64,000 nt of DNA. Origin: Shewanella sp. TC10 (GTDB lineage Bacteria; Pseudomonadota; Gammaproteobacteria; Enterobacterales; Shewanellaceae). Location of the stretch: positions 1 through 64,000 of the forward strand of contig NZ_VKHR01000017.1 in the NCBI RefSeq assembly GCF_009663145.1, written 5' to 3'. The notes under the pieces were generated by a model. It searched no databases. It was not told the DNA's origin and worked only from the letters and a program-made list of their open reading frames with translations. Shown here in pieces: positions 17,266 through 26,023 of this stretch (its first letter is position 1; each line of letters opens with the position of its first letter). The translations under genes and the position numbers were made by a program.

Positions 17266-17931
17266 ATGATAGAGATACTGCAATCGATTTGGCATCAAGA
17301 TTTTGATGCTCTGTTAGAAATGACCACAGTGCATTACTTGATGTTGATATTAGCCTTAATCCTGTTTTTAGAATCGAGCTTTGTTTTCCTGCCCTTGCCT
17401 GGCGATGGCTTAGTGTTATTTGTTGGAGGACTGGTTGGCTTGGGCGTAGTGGAATTTAATTATGCGCTCATCTTGCTCACTATTGCTGCAGGCTTAGGTT
17501 CCATCATTGCCTACCTTCAAGGTCGGTGGTTATCTCACCACCCTATTGTGACTAAAGTAGAGAATGGCTTACCTGATAATACCCTTGATCGAGCATCAAA
17601 TTTATTAGAAAAGTACGGCTTTTTAGCGTTATTCTTTTCACGCTTTATCCCTTTCGTCAGAGTGTTAACCCCTATGTTAATGGGTATTCGTAAACTGGGT
17701 ATAAAGCGCACTATGTTAATGAGTTTTACCAGTGCGTTAATCTGGAGCTTTTCATTACTCATGGTCGGTCGATGGGTAATGAACAACCCGATACTAGCTG
17801 AGTATCAGGAGCAACTAAGCAAAGGCTTCATTGTGATCAGTTTATGTTTAATGATATCGGCAATCGTCGCAATGCTTGTTCGGTTCACGATTAAATCTAA
17901 AACAGGTAAATCACAACCAAGCAACCATTAG
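17266..17931 (+). CDS. DedA-family membrane protein
   Basis: Integral inner-membrane protein of the DedA/SNARE-associated (VTT) family; members are required for membrane integrity and proton-motive-force maintenance and include lipid-carrier flippases. Family motifs are present: ESSFVFLPLPGDGLVLFVGG with the re-entrant acidic/Pro stretch, and the conserved FFSRFIPFVRVLTPMLMGIRKL with the two essential arginines. About five membrane segments are visible. I prefer the ATG at 17266 (GAGG six bases upstream) to the one nine codons earlier. The substrate is not determinable from sequence. Confidence 0.88.
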   Translation: MIEILQSIWHQDFDALLEMTTVHYLMLILALILFLESSFVFLPLPGDGLVLFVGGLVGLGVVEFNYALILLTIAAGLGSIIAYLQGRWLSHHPIVTKVENGLPDNTLDRASNLLEKYGFLALFFSRFIPFVRVLTPMLMGIRKLGIKRTMLMSFTSALIWSFSLLMVGRWVMNNPILAEYQEQLSKGFIVISLCLMISAIVAMLVRFTIKSKTGKSQPSNH

Positions 17932-18050
17932 TGATGACAAGCCATTTGTTATTGATTTACCGCTAAAAAAAGCAGTATCTCTTGATAGCAATACAAGTGG
18001 CTTCTGTCTGAATTAGTCGCCACAGTAACTAAACTGCGGCGTTTAATTAT

Positions 18051-19304
18051 CTATCCTTGGCCAACAGTTGAGCATGAATCTTCAATAATATTTAACGCAT
18101 GGTCAATTTGCGTATTCGTCACATAAGGCGCCGCGCCTAATCGCAACTGATTGCCTCGACTATCGCAAAGCACATTATTGTTTGCTAACAGTTGCACCCA
18201 ATTAGCTGCATGAGGAGTCGTCAGTGATAAGAAACCGCCATTGGCCGATAATTCATGTTGAGGTAGCGCAAGGCCAACTTTATCTGCTCCAATAGCCTCA
18301 ATCCCTTGCCACAGGCGGCCAATCTGCGCTTGATTGATATCACGTAACACAAGATCGGTTAATTGTTGCTGCTCGAAAAATTCAAATACAGCACATGCTC
18401 GATAATGACTTGTGGGATCATAAGTTGATCCCGCGAAAGCAGATTGTCCCTGACCATACCCCACCTTTCCAGGCACTTGATCTAATACATCAAACTCTGC
18501 ATACCACCCCGTGATAATGGGATGACCTTGGTAACCAGCCGGAATACGCATCATGCAATTTCCCTCGCCAGCCTGACAATACTTATAGCCGCCCGCAACG
18601 ATAAAGGCTGACTCTAATTGCCACGCAGCCAAATTAAACGGCACCACATTTAGCGCATGATAGGCATCAACTAAACAAGGCACATTTAGCGACTTTGCCG
18701 CTTTGGCGACGAGCCCAACATCGTAAAATATCTCACTGGTATTAAAGAACACCGCTGACAACATCACCGCATCTGTGTCTGCATCAATCTTTTCGATAAC
18801 TCTTTGAGCAAGCGTGTCACTTGGAAATACAGGCACAACTTCGATTGTGCAATTAAGCTCTTGCAGGCGCTGTAGTTGCCGTCTTAAAGAATGAAACTCG
18901 CCATCGGTAGTGACTATTTTTAACGGCCTTTTTGGCTGTTTTTTGGAAGTAATCGCTGAACTGCTATTTGAATGAGTAGTCGAGGAACTTGATGAAGCTG
19001 CGGTGAAATAATCTAAGTCAGAAATAAAGCGCAAAATCAGTTCATGAGTTGAAGAACCAAGCGCAATTTGGCCATTGGCTTCTCCCATTAAACGACGATA
19101 GAAATCTCGCACTTTATCGGCTTTAGCCAGTGCAAGTCCCCACTTATCATCAATATGAAGTGCTGCATCGTTATAACAATCTAACACACCTTGCTTCGCC
19201 ACATCAGGCCAAGCTTGGTGAGAGTGACCAGAAAGTAATATCCGTTCACTGACATTAAAATCGCTATAGTATTGCTGTAATTGCCCCGCGTCATGATTAT
19301 TCAT
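18051..19304 (-). CDS. Kynureninase-like PLP enzyme (aminotransferase class V fold)
   Basis: PLP-dependent fold-type I enzyme of 417 aa. The PLP-binding lysine is in GGYKYCQAGEG (K241), and the aspartate pairing with the cofactor ring is in LVDAYHALNVVPF (D213, with H216). Similarity and position next to kynA suggest cleavage of kynurenine to anthranilate and alanine, but the active-site surroundings differ from textbook KynU (for example YKYCQ in place of YKYLN), so a related desulfurase-type activity is possible. Residues 103-122 are a Ser/Thr-rich low-complexity insert in a surface position. The stop is 99 bases beyond a short tandem repeat separating it from kynA; the two probably form one operon read kynA first. 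Confidence 0.75.
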   Translation of the reverse strand: MNNHDAGQLQQYYSDFNVSERILLSGHSHQAWPDVAKQGVLDCYNDAALHIDDKWGLALAKADKVRDFYRRLMGEANGQIALGSSTHELILRFISDLDYFTAASSSSSTTHSNSSSAITSKKQPKRPLKIVTTDGEFHSLRRQLQRLQELNCTIEVVPVFPSDTLAQRVIEKIDADTDAVMLSAVFFNTSEIFYDVGLVAKAAKSLNVPCLVDAYHALNVVPFNLAAWQLESAFIVAGGYKYCQAGEGNCMMRIPAGYQGHPIITGWYAEFDVLDQVPGKVGYGQGQSAFAGSTYDPTSHYRACAVFEFFEQQQLTDLVLRDINQAQIGRLWQGIEAIGADKVGLALPQHELSANGGFLSLTTPHAANWVQLLANNNVLCDSRGNQLRLGAAPYVTNTQIDHALNIIEDSCSTVGQG

Positions 19305-19308
19305 TTTT

Positions 19309-19373
19309 GTTTTTATCTCTGCAAAAGTACGTTTTATCTCTTCAAAAGTGCGTTTTTATCTCTTCAAAAATGC
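19309..19373. repeat. 21-22-bp tandem repeat, 3 units
   Basis: Three units of the form GTTTTTATCTCTTCAAAAGTGC (19309-19330, 19331-19351, 19352-19373) fill most of the gap between kynA and the kynureninase-like gene. Read on the minus strand, each carries GAAGAGATAAAAAC, so the repeat copies a purine-rich GAGA that could serve as ribosome site for the downstream gene. Confidence 0.85.
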
Positions 19374-19403
19374 GCTTATTAGCTTAGGCTTTTATAGCCC
19401 TGG

Positions 19404-20369
19404 TTACAGATGCGTTCTAAGCTCAAATAACTCAGGGAAAAAGCTAATATCTAAAGACTTTTTCAAAAACTCAACACCAGATGAGCCGCCTGTTCCGGCC
19501 TTATTACCAATGATCCGCTGCACGGTATACATATGTTTAAAGCGCCATTGCTGAAAACTATCTTCAATATCGACTAACTTTTCAGCCAGTTCGTACAAGT
19601 CAAAATGCTTATCGGCATCTTGATAAACCTTGATCCAAGCATCAAGCACACACTTTTGAGATTGGTACGGTTTGCTGAAATCGTGATTGTTAGAATCAAA
19701 GCGGCTTAATTCATCATCAGTTACGTTTTTATCATCGATTGGTTTATCATCGATTGATTTATCAGAGAATTCTTGGGCAGTGATCAGGCCTCTGTCCTTA
19801 AGTACTTGAATACTCACATCGTATAAACTCGGTGCATGCAGTAAATCATTTAACTCTTGATATACCTCAGGATGACTTTTGTGCACCTCAAGTAAGTCAG
19901 CATTTTTGTTACCTAATAAAAACTCAATTTTGCGATAACCATAGGACTGAAACCCCGATGAATGACCTAAGGCATCACGAAATTTGAGGTAGTCGACAGG
20001 GGTCAGTGTGGCGAGAATATTCCATGATTGAGTGAGCTGATTCAAAATCTGTTTCACACGAGAGATGACTTTAAAAGCATGGCCAAAATCGCCAGTGTTA
20101 ATATTATCAATAGCACAAGTTAACTCATGTCCCGCAAGCTTAAGCCAAAGCTCACTGGCTTGATGAATAACAATAAAAAGCATCTCGTCATGTTGATCTG
20201 ACAAAGGTTGCTGCGCCGATAAGATTTTCTCAAGATTGAGATAATCGCCATAGGACATATCATCTTTAAAATCAGTATGAATACTATCTTCTAGCTCTCT
20301 AAAGTTAGCTTTGGTCTCATTGTTATTATCCGGCTGACTCGCAGACTTATGACCAAGTGGGCACCCCAT
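19404..20369 (-). CDS. kynA: Tryptophan 2,3-dioxygenase
   Basis: Haem dioxygenase that opens the indole ring of L-tryptophan to N-formylkynurenine, the first step of the kynurenine pathway. Family motifs: MSYGDYLNLEKIL, FIVIHQASELWLKL, SGFQSYGYRKIEFLLGNK, and the C-terminal WRFKHMYTVQRIIGNKAGTGGSSG with the haem-ligand histidine and substrate-binding Thr/Gly loop. AAGGAG lies 6 bases before the ATG. Residues about 205-220 hold a duplicated acidic segment (SIDDKPIDDKN) in a loop that is variable in the family. The kynureninase-like gene follows on the same strand, but no kynurenine formamidase is in the window. Confidence 0.96.
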   Translation of the reverse strand: MGCPLGHKSASQPDNNNETKANFRELEDSIHTDFKDDMSYGDYLNLEKILSAQQPLSDQHDEMLFIVIHQASELWLKLAGHELTCAIDNINTGDFGHAFKVISRVKQILNQLTQSWNILATLTPVDYLKFRDALGHSSGFQSYGYRKIEFLLGNKNADLLEVHKSHPEVYQELNDLLHAPSLYDVSIQVLKDRGLITAQEFSDKSIDDKPIDDKNVTDDELSRFDSNNHDFSKPYQSQKCVLDAWIKVYQDADKHFDLYELAEKLVDIEDSFQQWRFKHMYTVQRIIGNKAGTGGSSGVEFLKKSLDISFFPELFELRTHL

Positions 20370-20772
20370 GTAAAACTCCTTTGGTGAGTGACTTGTGTTT
20401 AATATCAGTGAAATGCCGCTAAAGTTCGTAAATTAAGCGACAAATAAATAACCTATCACGTAGGTTAAAGACTGACTAACAAGGCCTCAATTATGGCGTC
20501 AGTTTTAATTTACATTTACAGAATATGAGACAGAATTGAAGCTGCACTTTTTGAAGATCAATAGTGTTCAAACAACTCATTTAAAAGAGATGCTTTAAAG
20601 AGAAAGTTAAACAGAAGCGTTAAAGAGAAGCGTTAAGCTACCAGCTTGAATAAATTGGATTGATAAAAAATGACATGATTAAAATAACTCTCAGGCTGAA
20701 GGCTTCACTGACCTTCAACCTGTAACACTATTTAGCGACAAAACTTAGCGTCTAAATATAGCAACTAGAAAG
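20370..20772. other. Upstream region of kynA
   Basis: No gene supported. Contains the short TTAA-phased repeat at 20581-20640 and otherwise AT-rich DNA. Confidence 0.5.
20581..20640. repeat. Degenerate 12-14-bp tandem repeat upstream of kynA
   Basis: Units begin with TTAA and carry AGAGA(A)GCG: 14, 12, 13 and 13 bases long from 20581 to 20632, then a partial unit. It resembles the other intergenic minisatellites in style but not in exact sequence. Confidence 0.6.
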
Positions 20773-20940
20773 TCACTTCAACCCTGCAACTATTTCATCT
20801 TGGTTCACTTGCTGGATTAACAGTTCTATAGTCTGAGTACGATTGTCAGTGGCCTGAGAGGCAAAGTTAGCACTGTCATTGGCAGCGCAGCAGACTACGG
20901 TCGTTAACACTAGTGCAATTATGGAATATCGAAATGTCAT
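20773..20940 (-). CDS. Small exported protein, 55 aa, unknown function
   Basis: A short ORF starting MTFRYSIIALVLTTVVCCAA and ending EIVAGLK. It has a clear signal peptide with likely cleavage after CCAA, leaving a mature peptide of about 35 residues rich in Asn, Gln, Asp and Thr (helical, TIELLIQQVNQDEIV). A GGGAGAG lies 5-8 bases before the ATG. Two cysteines lie within the hydrophobic region; VVCC is not a good lipobox. Both flanks are non-coding, so it is not a shadow of another gene. I recognise no family. Confidence 0.6.
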   Translation of the reverse strand: MTFRYSIIALVLTTVVCCAANDSANFASQATDNRTQTIELLIQQVNQDEIVAGLK

Positions 20941-21095
20941 TGATGCTCTCCCGCTAATATTGGCTTTAGCATAACGATGGGAGGGTTAAGAAAGGGTTAA
21001 GGCTTGTAAAAGGCGCGAATACAGCTGACAAAGATTGAATATTACTCACAAACTATTTAGGATCAGCCCATATACACCCAATTAAGAAGCAATAC

Positions 21096-21704
21096 ATGAA
21101 CACCGAGCTATATTTTATCTACGACTCACATTGCCCTTGGAGCTATGCTGTCACTCCGTTAGTGAACGCACTTCAAGAAGCTTATCCATCGATGAAGGTA
21201 CACCTTCTACACACAGCGCTTTACGAAGGTAAAACCAGTGCAGGCGAAGAACAAATGGAAGCGGCAGAAAGAGCCAGTGGATTGAAGTTTGGTCGAGATT
21301 ATATCCGCTATGCAAACAGCCCTAAAAGCTCAATCAAGACCGCTAACTTAATGGGTTGGATGCAAAGCAAGCAAGCTGACAAACAGTTACCAGTGCTAAA
21401 TGCCCTGCAAAGAGCACATTTTATTGAAGGGAACCCATTAAATACTAAGCATGATTTCATGGACATTGTAGAGAAATTTAAATTATCTCCATCGAACAAA
21501 ATATTCCGCGATGAGCTCAGTATGGATGCCGAATATGTTCTTGAAGGTATTGCAGAAATTCAACAAATGATTGGCACTACAAACTTCCCTGCAATGGTGA
21601 TGACAGTGGGTGATAATGCTATTTTTATCGACCATTCAAAGTACATCAGCAGTCCACATGCGGTAGTTGATGCGGTTGAAAAAGAGATAGCTTCGTTTAA
21701 GTAA
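21096..21704 (+). CDS. DsbA-family thioredoxin-fold protein with CPWS site
   Basis: A 202-aa cytoplasmic protein without a signal peptide. It begins with a beta strand and YDSHCPWSYAVTPLV, the position of the CXXC site of DsbA/FrnE-like oxidoreductases, but the second cysteine is Ser. It may therefore act as a monothiol reductase or isomerase, or like glutathione-S-transferase-type DsbA relatives. The late TNFPAMVM segment contains the cis-proline next to the active site. It is monocistronic, with a terminator 32 bases after the stop. Confidence 0.8.
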   Translation: MNTELYFIYDSHCPWSYAVTPLVNALQEAYPSMKVHLLHTALYEGKTSAGEEQMEAAERASGLKFGRDYIRYANSPKSSIKTANLMGWMQSKQADKQLPVLNALQRAHFIEGNPLNTKHDFMDIVEKFKLSPSNKIFRDELSMDAEYVLEGIAEIQQMIGTTNFPAMVMTVGDNAIFIDHSKYISSPHAVVDAVEKEIASFK

Positions 21705-22205
21705 TCCAATAACAATGAGCACTATTCGAATAAAGACCACGACTAACAATCGTGGTTTTTATTGCCTTAAATTTAACTCATGAATTACTGGCACATTACT
21801 CTCCAAATTTCTCCCCTATTCCAAGAAATACATCTCTTTTATAAATGATTAATTTACATTTTAAATAATAATTTTTTTATTATTTAAAATCATAACCTTA
21901 AGATTAAATAATTTTTAAATCGCAATTATCTCGCCGCTAACCTGCTGATTATAAATACTGCATATCATTGAATATAAAATCACACACTTCGCTTATCAGA
22001 ACAATAGCCAACGTCCCACACTGAATATTTATTCAAAAAGGCGTAGCTTAAAAAACAATCAAAAAACCACCAAGTAATTTTCACATTAATTTTACAAATG
22101 TAACAACTAAAGATACATTGATCGCCGCAACGCACTCAAATAGAGTTTTGCGCTGCAAAAACAATAATAAATAATTTTTTACTCTGAATAACATGGAAGA
22201 TAGTT
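21705..22205. other. Intergenic region before the subtilase gene
   Basis: Carries the terminator at 21736-21760. The rest (21780-22200) is very AT-rich, with runs of A and T typical of a strong promoter, but I cannot assign -35/-10 elements with confidence. Confidence 0.5.
21736..21762 (+). terminator. Rho-independent terminator after the DsbA-like gene
   Basis: ACCACGA (21736-21742) pairs with TCGTGGT (21750-21756), followed by TTTTATT. Confidence 0.85.
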
Positions 22206-24641
22206 ATGACTAAAAACAAAGTAACAACAGTCCTCGGACTGTCTGTACTGGCACTTTCGATCTCTGCCAGTCTCAATGCAGCACCTGCCTTTACACCAAA
22301 TGTGAATAGTAATTCACCTCAACTCAATCAGCAAAGTCCGCTACCTAAGCGCTATATTGTTAAGTTTAAAAATGCCAATGCGGCCGCTGCAGGGTTTTCA
22401 ACTCAAGCAGCTTCTGATGGCATTAGCGATGCCCAGTATGAACCAAGAAGTAACGAGGTTTTCTCTCATTTTCGTGCAATGAACAGTGTTTCAGCCAAGG
22501 AAATGAAGCGAATTGGTCGCAGTAACAGCTATAGCGTCAAGCTCGATAGCAAAAACCTACAGTCACTCAGGTATCGTGCAGATGTTGATTACGTGGAAGA
22601 GGATGTTCAACGTCGATTACTCAGTGAAACCACTCCTTGGGGTCAAAGCTATGTAGGTGCAACTTCAGTCAGTGATAGCCAAGCTGGAAACCGCACAATT
22701 TGTATTATTGATTCAGGTTACGACTTAGGGCATAACGATCTTAATGCCAATAATGTCACTGGCACCAATAACTCAGGCACTAACAACTGGTATGAACCAG
22801 GTGCAGGTAATGCTCATGGTACTCACGTAGCGGGTACCATTGCAGCAATAGCCAATAATGAAGGTGTAGTGGGCGTGATGCCTAATCAAAATGCCAACAT
22901 TCATGTGATTAAAGTGTTTAATGCTTCAGGCTGGGGTTACTCTTCAGATCTTGTCGCTGCTGTAGACACCTGTGTCAACAATAATGCTGATGTAGTAACG
23001 ATGAGCTTAGGTGGCACAGGCTCAAGTAATACAGAACGAAATGCCCTAGCTGCCCATGAAAACAATGGTGTACTACTGATAGCAGCTGCAGGTAACGATG
23101 GTAATGATACCCTAAGTTATCCGGCATCTTACGACTCAGTTATGTCTGTTGCAGCAGTGGATAGCAATAAAGACCACGCGGCGTTTTCACAATTCACCGC
23201 TCAAGTCGAAATCTCTGGTCCTGGTGAAGCTATTTTATCAACCGTCACTCGCGGAGAAGGTCGATTAGCGGATATTACTATCAATGGTCAGTCATATTTT
23301 GATGATGGTGTTGTGCCTCACAATCGCTATGTTTTGTCAGGTTCAACCCATGTCAGCACACCATTTATTGGCACTGCAACTGGTGAGTTAGCCGAATGTT
23401 CAGTCAGCGGCAGTAACTTTAACTGTGGCAATATGAGCAATAAAGTTTGTTTAGTTGAGCGTATTGGAAACCAAGGTAGTAGCTACCCAGATATTGATGC
23501 TGTAAAAGCGTGTGAAGCTGCTGGAGCAAGTGCATCTATCGTTTACAGTAATACTGCATTACCTGGGCTACAAAACCCATTTTTGGTCGATAGCAATAAC
23601 GAAGCGCCTATTGTGTCGGTTTCGGTAGACCGTGCAACGGGTTTAGCATTGCGCAACCAAGTGGGTTCGTCAGTGACTGTGACTAATACTGATAATGAAG
23701 ATTATGAGTACTACAACGGGACATCAATGGCGACGCCTCATGTATCAGGGGTAGCAACCTTAGTCTGGAGTCATCATCCAGAATGTAGCGCCACCCAAAT
23801 TCGCGCAGCGCTTAATGCAACAGCTGAAGACTTATCTATTCCTGGCCGAGATAACCAAACGGGTTATGGCTTAGTAGATGCTGAAGCAGCTAAAGCTTAT
23901 TTAGATGCTTCATGTACTGGGCCAACCGATCCTGGTACTGGTGTAGGAGATGACGAGCTTACCAATGGCGTGGCTAAGTCTAACTTAAGTGGCGGCACAG
24001 GCGATGAGCTTTTCTACTCGATTGATGTGCCAGCTGGCGCGACTGATTTGAGCTTTACCATGAGTGGTGGTAGCGGCGATGCTGACTTATATGTCCAGTA
24101 CGGCGCAGCCCCTACAACCAGCAGCTATGATTGTCGTCCGTGGAAAGGTGGCAACGCAGAGTCTTGTCCTATCGCAACCCCACAAACTGGCACTTACCAT
24201 GTGATGGTCCGAGGTTACAGTGCATTTAGCGGTGTTAGCTTAGTCGCTAATTACACTGAAGCATCTGGCGGTGGTTCAGGTGGTGGCACTGGTGGTGCGG
24301 CAACATATTCAAACAACACGACTTATAGCATTCCTGATAACAGCAGCGTAGGCGTTAGCAGTTCATTAACTGCAACCCGCACTGGCGATTCAGGTGAAAT
24401 CACCGTAAGCGTTAATATTAGCCATACTTATATAGGCGACTTACAAGTTGAGCTTTATAGCCCAACAGGTCAAGTGGCGGTATTACACGACAATAGTGGT
24501 GGCAGTGCCAACGATATTGTTAAAACGTACACTGTTGATATGACGGGTGTTGAATCAGCTGGCGATTGGACACTTAAAGCGGTAGATAGTGCTAGGCGTG
24601 ATACAGGTACTATTAATACTTGGGAACTGACCTTTCAATAG
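22206..24641 (+). CDS. Secreted subtilisin-like serine protease (S8) with PA insert, PPC and P domains
   Basis: An 811-aa exported protease. Order: signal peptide (1-25), I9-type propeptide (about 48-135, YIVKFKN...VDYVEEDV), and S8 catalytic domain with Asp169 (CIIDSGYD), His204 (NAHGTHVAGT), oxyanion Asn297 (AAAGND) and Ser507 (NGTSMATPH). A PA-type insert (about 380-490, with paired Cys in ECSVSGSNFNCG and VCLVE) sits between the oxyanion Asn and Ser. A PPC domain (about 585-690, DADLYVQYG) and a Gly-rich linker lead to a P-proprotein-convertase domain (about 705-811, HTYIGDLQVELYSPTG). PPC and P domains are usually trimmed during maturation and help folding or substrate binding. Followed by its own terminator. 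It is a typical protein-degrading exoenzyme of marine Alteromonadales. Confidence 0.95.
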   Translation: MTKNKVTTVLGLSVLALSISASLNAAPAFTPNVNSNSPQLNQQSPLPKRYIVKFKNANAAAAGFSTQAASDGISDAQYEPRSNEVFSHFRAMNSVSAKEMKRIGRSNSYSVKLDSKNLQSLRYRADVDYVEEDVQRRLLSETTPWGQSYVGATSVSDSQAGNRTICIIDSGYDLGHNDLNANNVTGTNNSGTNNWYEPGAGNAHGTHVAGTIAAIANNEGVVGVMPNQNANIHVIKVFNASGWGYSSDLVAAVDTCVNNNADVVTMSLGGTGSSNTERNALAAHENNGVLLIAAAGNDGNDTLSYPASYDSVMSVAAVDSNKDHAAFSQFTAQVEISGPGEAILSTVTRGEGRLADITINGQSYFDDGVVPHNRYVLSGSTHVSTPFIGTATGELAECSVSGSNFNCGNMSNKVCLVERIGNQGSSYPDIDAVKACEAAGASASIVYSNTALPGLQNPFLVDSNNEAPIVSVSVDRATGLALRNQVGSSVTVTNTDNEDYEYYNGTSMATPHVSGVATLVWSHHPECSATQIRAALNATAEDLSIPGRDNQTGYGLVDAEAAKAYLDASCTGPTDPGTGVGDDELTNGVAKSNLSGGTGDELFYSIDVPAGATDLSFTMSGGSGDADLYVQYGAAPTTSSYDCRPWKGGNAESCPIATPQTGTYHVMVRGYSAFSGVSLVANYTEASGGGSGGGTGGAATYSNNTTYSIPDNSSVGVSSSLTATRTGDSGEITVSVNISHTYIGDLQVELYSPTGQVAVLHDNSGGSANDIVKTYTVDMTGVESAGDWTLKAVDSARRDTGTINTWELTFQ

Positions 24642-24950
24642 CCAGTTTAAGTGAGTGCTCACTGAGCTCTTGTCAGTGATACTTCATGCCTGTCAGCTCC
24701 CCTCTGGCAGGCATTTTTTGTAACTCTTATAATAATATTAAAGTCTATTTATAACTATTAAGAGCGAAAACTCATTTTTATGCAGCTATCGATTAATGTG
24801 AAAAATCTCATCTTTTGATAGCTAATTGAATTATAAAATCTGAAGATAATCTGAGGCGTTACTCTTGCCATTCAATCGTAGAATAGGTAGTTTTAGCTTT
24901 ATTGCAAGGACGATTAAAGTCCATAAATTAAAAATAAAAAAGGACTTAAA
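24642..24950. other. Intergenic region between subtilase and sulfotransferase
   Basis: Holds the terminator at 24686-24719, then about 230 bases of AT-rich DNA with an AAAAAGGA ribosome site before the next gene. Confidence 0.5.
24686..24719 (+). terminator. Rho-independent terminator of the subtilase gene
   Basis: ATGCCTGTCAG (24686-24696) pairs with CTGGCAGGCAT (24704-24714) with one G-U pair, followed by six T. Confidence 0.92.
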
Positions 24951-25790
24951 ATGGGAAATATTCTTTGGGTAGCTTCTTACCCCAAATCTGGTAATACTTG
25001 GGTTCGAGCGTTTATTGAAAATTATATCCAAAATTCAGAAAGCTCAATCGATATCAATACAATGCATACTATCTCTACTGCAGAATCCGCCGCACATAGA
25101 TTTCAAAATAAAATTAGAGATAATAGGAAAACAACAGATTTATCCTTAGAAGAGATTTGTGCTCTAAGGCCATCAGTTCAATCTGACATCGCCATGCAAG
25201 CAAACGGTACTACCTTTGTTAAAACTCATAATTACTTGGGTGAATATAATGGGTACCCGCTTCATAACTCTATGGTCACTTCTGGCGCCATTTACATAGT
25301 AAGAAATCCATTGGATGTTACCATTTCAATGGCTAAGTATTTTGACTACACCATTGATGAAACCATAGACTATATGGCTGAAGAAATGACTGGAACGCCT
25401 AATGAGGCTGGCAATGTACCGCAAATAATTACTTCTTGGTCAATGCATGTTTCAAGTTGGACTCAAACCCCTGAAGATTCTCGATTGGTTTTACGTTACG
25501 AGGATATATTGGACAACCCTAAAAAAGTGTTGAGAAAAGTTGAGTCATTTTTAGGGTTGAAAAAAGATCCTAAACGTTTAAAAAATGCAATTTTAAACTC
25601 CTCCTTCGCCAAATTAAAAGCACAAGAATTGAAACATGGTTTTGTCGAAAAGCACGAAAACGCTAATGCATTTTTCCGCAGCGGCATGAAGCATCAATGG
25701 CAACAAGCACTAACAACTGAACAAGTTAATCGAATAGTCGATATTCATGGTGAGCAAATGGCTAGATATAAATATCTTCCTAGTAAATAA
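24951..25790 (+). CDS. PAPS-dependent sulfotransferase (Sulfotransfer_1)
   Basis: A 279-aa cytosolic-type sulfotransferase that moves sulfate from PAPS to a hydroxyl or amine. The 5'-phosphosulfate loop is WVASYPKSGNTWVRAF (about 6-21), the 3'-phosphate motif is IYIVRNPLDVTISMAKYFDY (about 112-131), and the C-terminal FFRSGMKHQWQQALT corresponds to the RKG(x)GDWK-like PAPS-binding end, here as RSGMKHQW. AAGGA precedes the ATG. The overall layout resembles eukaryotic SULTs and bacterial small-molecule sulfotransferases rather than the TPR-linked enzymes at 53 kb. It has its own terminator, and a flavin monooxygenase-like gene follows. The acceptor is unknown. Confidence 0.88.
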   Translation: MGNILWVASYPKSGNTWVRAFIENYIQNSESSIDINTMHTISTAESAAHRFQNKIRDNRKTTDLSLEEICALRPSVQSDIAMQANGTTFVKTHNYLGEYNGYPLHNSMVTSGAIYIVRNPLDVTISMAKYFDYTIDETIDYMAEEMTGTPNEAGNVPQIITSWSMHVSSWTQTPEDSRLVLRYEDILDNPKKVLRKVESFLGLKKDPKRLKNAILNSSFAKLKAQELKHGFVEKHENANAFFRSGMKHQWQQALTTEQVNRIVDIHGEQMARYKYLPSK

Positions 25791-25837
25791 AAGGGAGTTC
25801 ATTCTAATAATTTGATTGATTCTCACCTTAATTGGTC

Positions 25838-25880
25838 AAAAGCCACAGATATATTAAGCAATTATCAGCGTGGCTTTTAA
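25838..25880 (+). terminator. Possible terminator after the sulfotransferase
   Basis: AAAAGCCAC (25838-25846) pairs with GTGGCTTTT (25870-25878). The loop is long (23 bases), but the T-rich end suits an intrinsic terminator. Confidence 0.55.
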
Positions 25881-26023
25881 TGTTTTAAATCATCATTCAA
25901 ACGCAATACTCCTATTAAGTTTACACTTCTCTTCTAACTCTTTCATAACAGTGCCAAATTGAACTCCTAAATCTGCTACAATAGCGCGCGAAAATAATAC
26001 TAATAACGACTTATCTGGATTTC

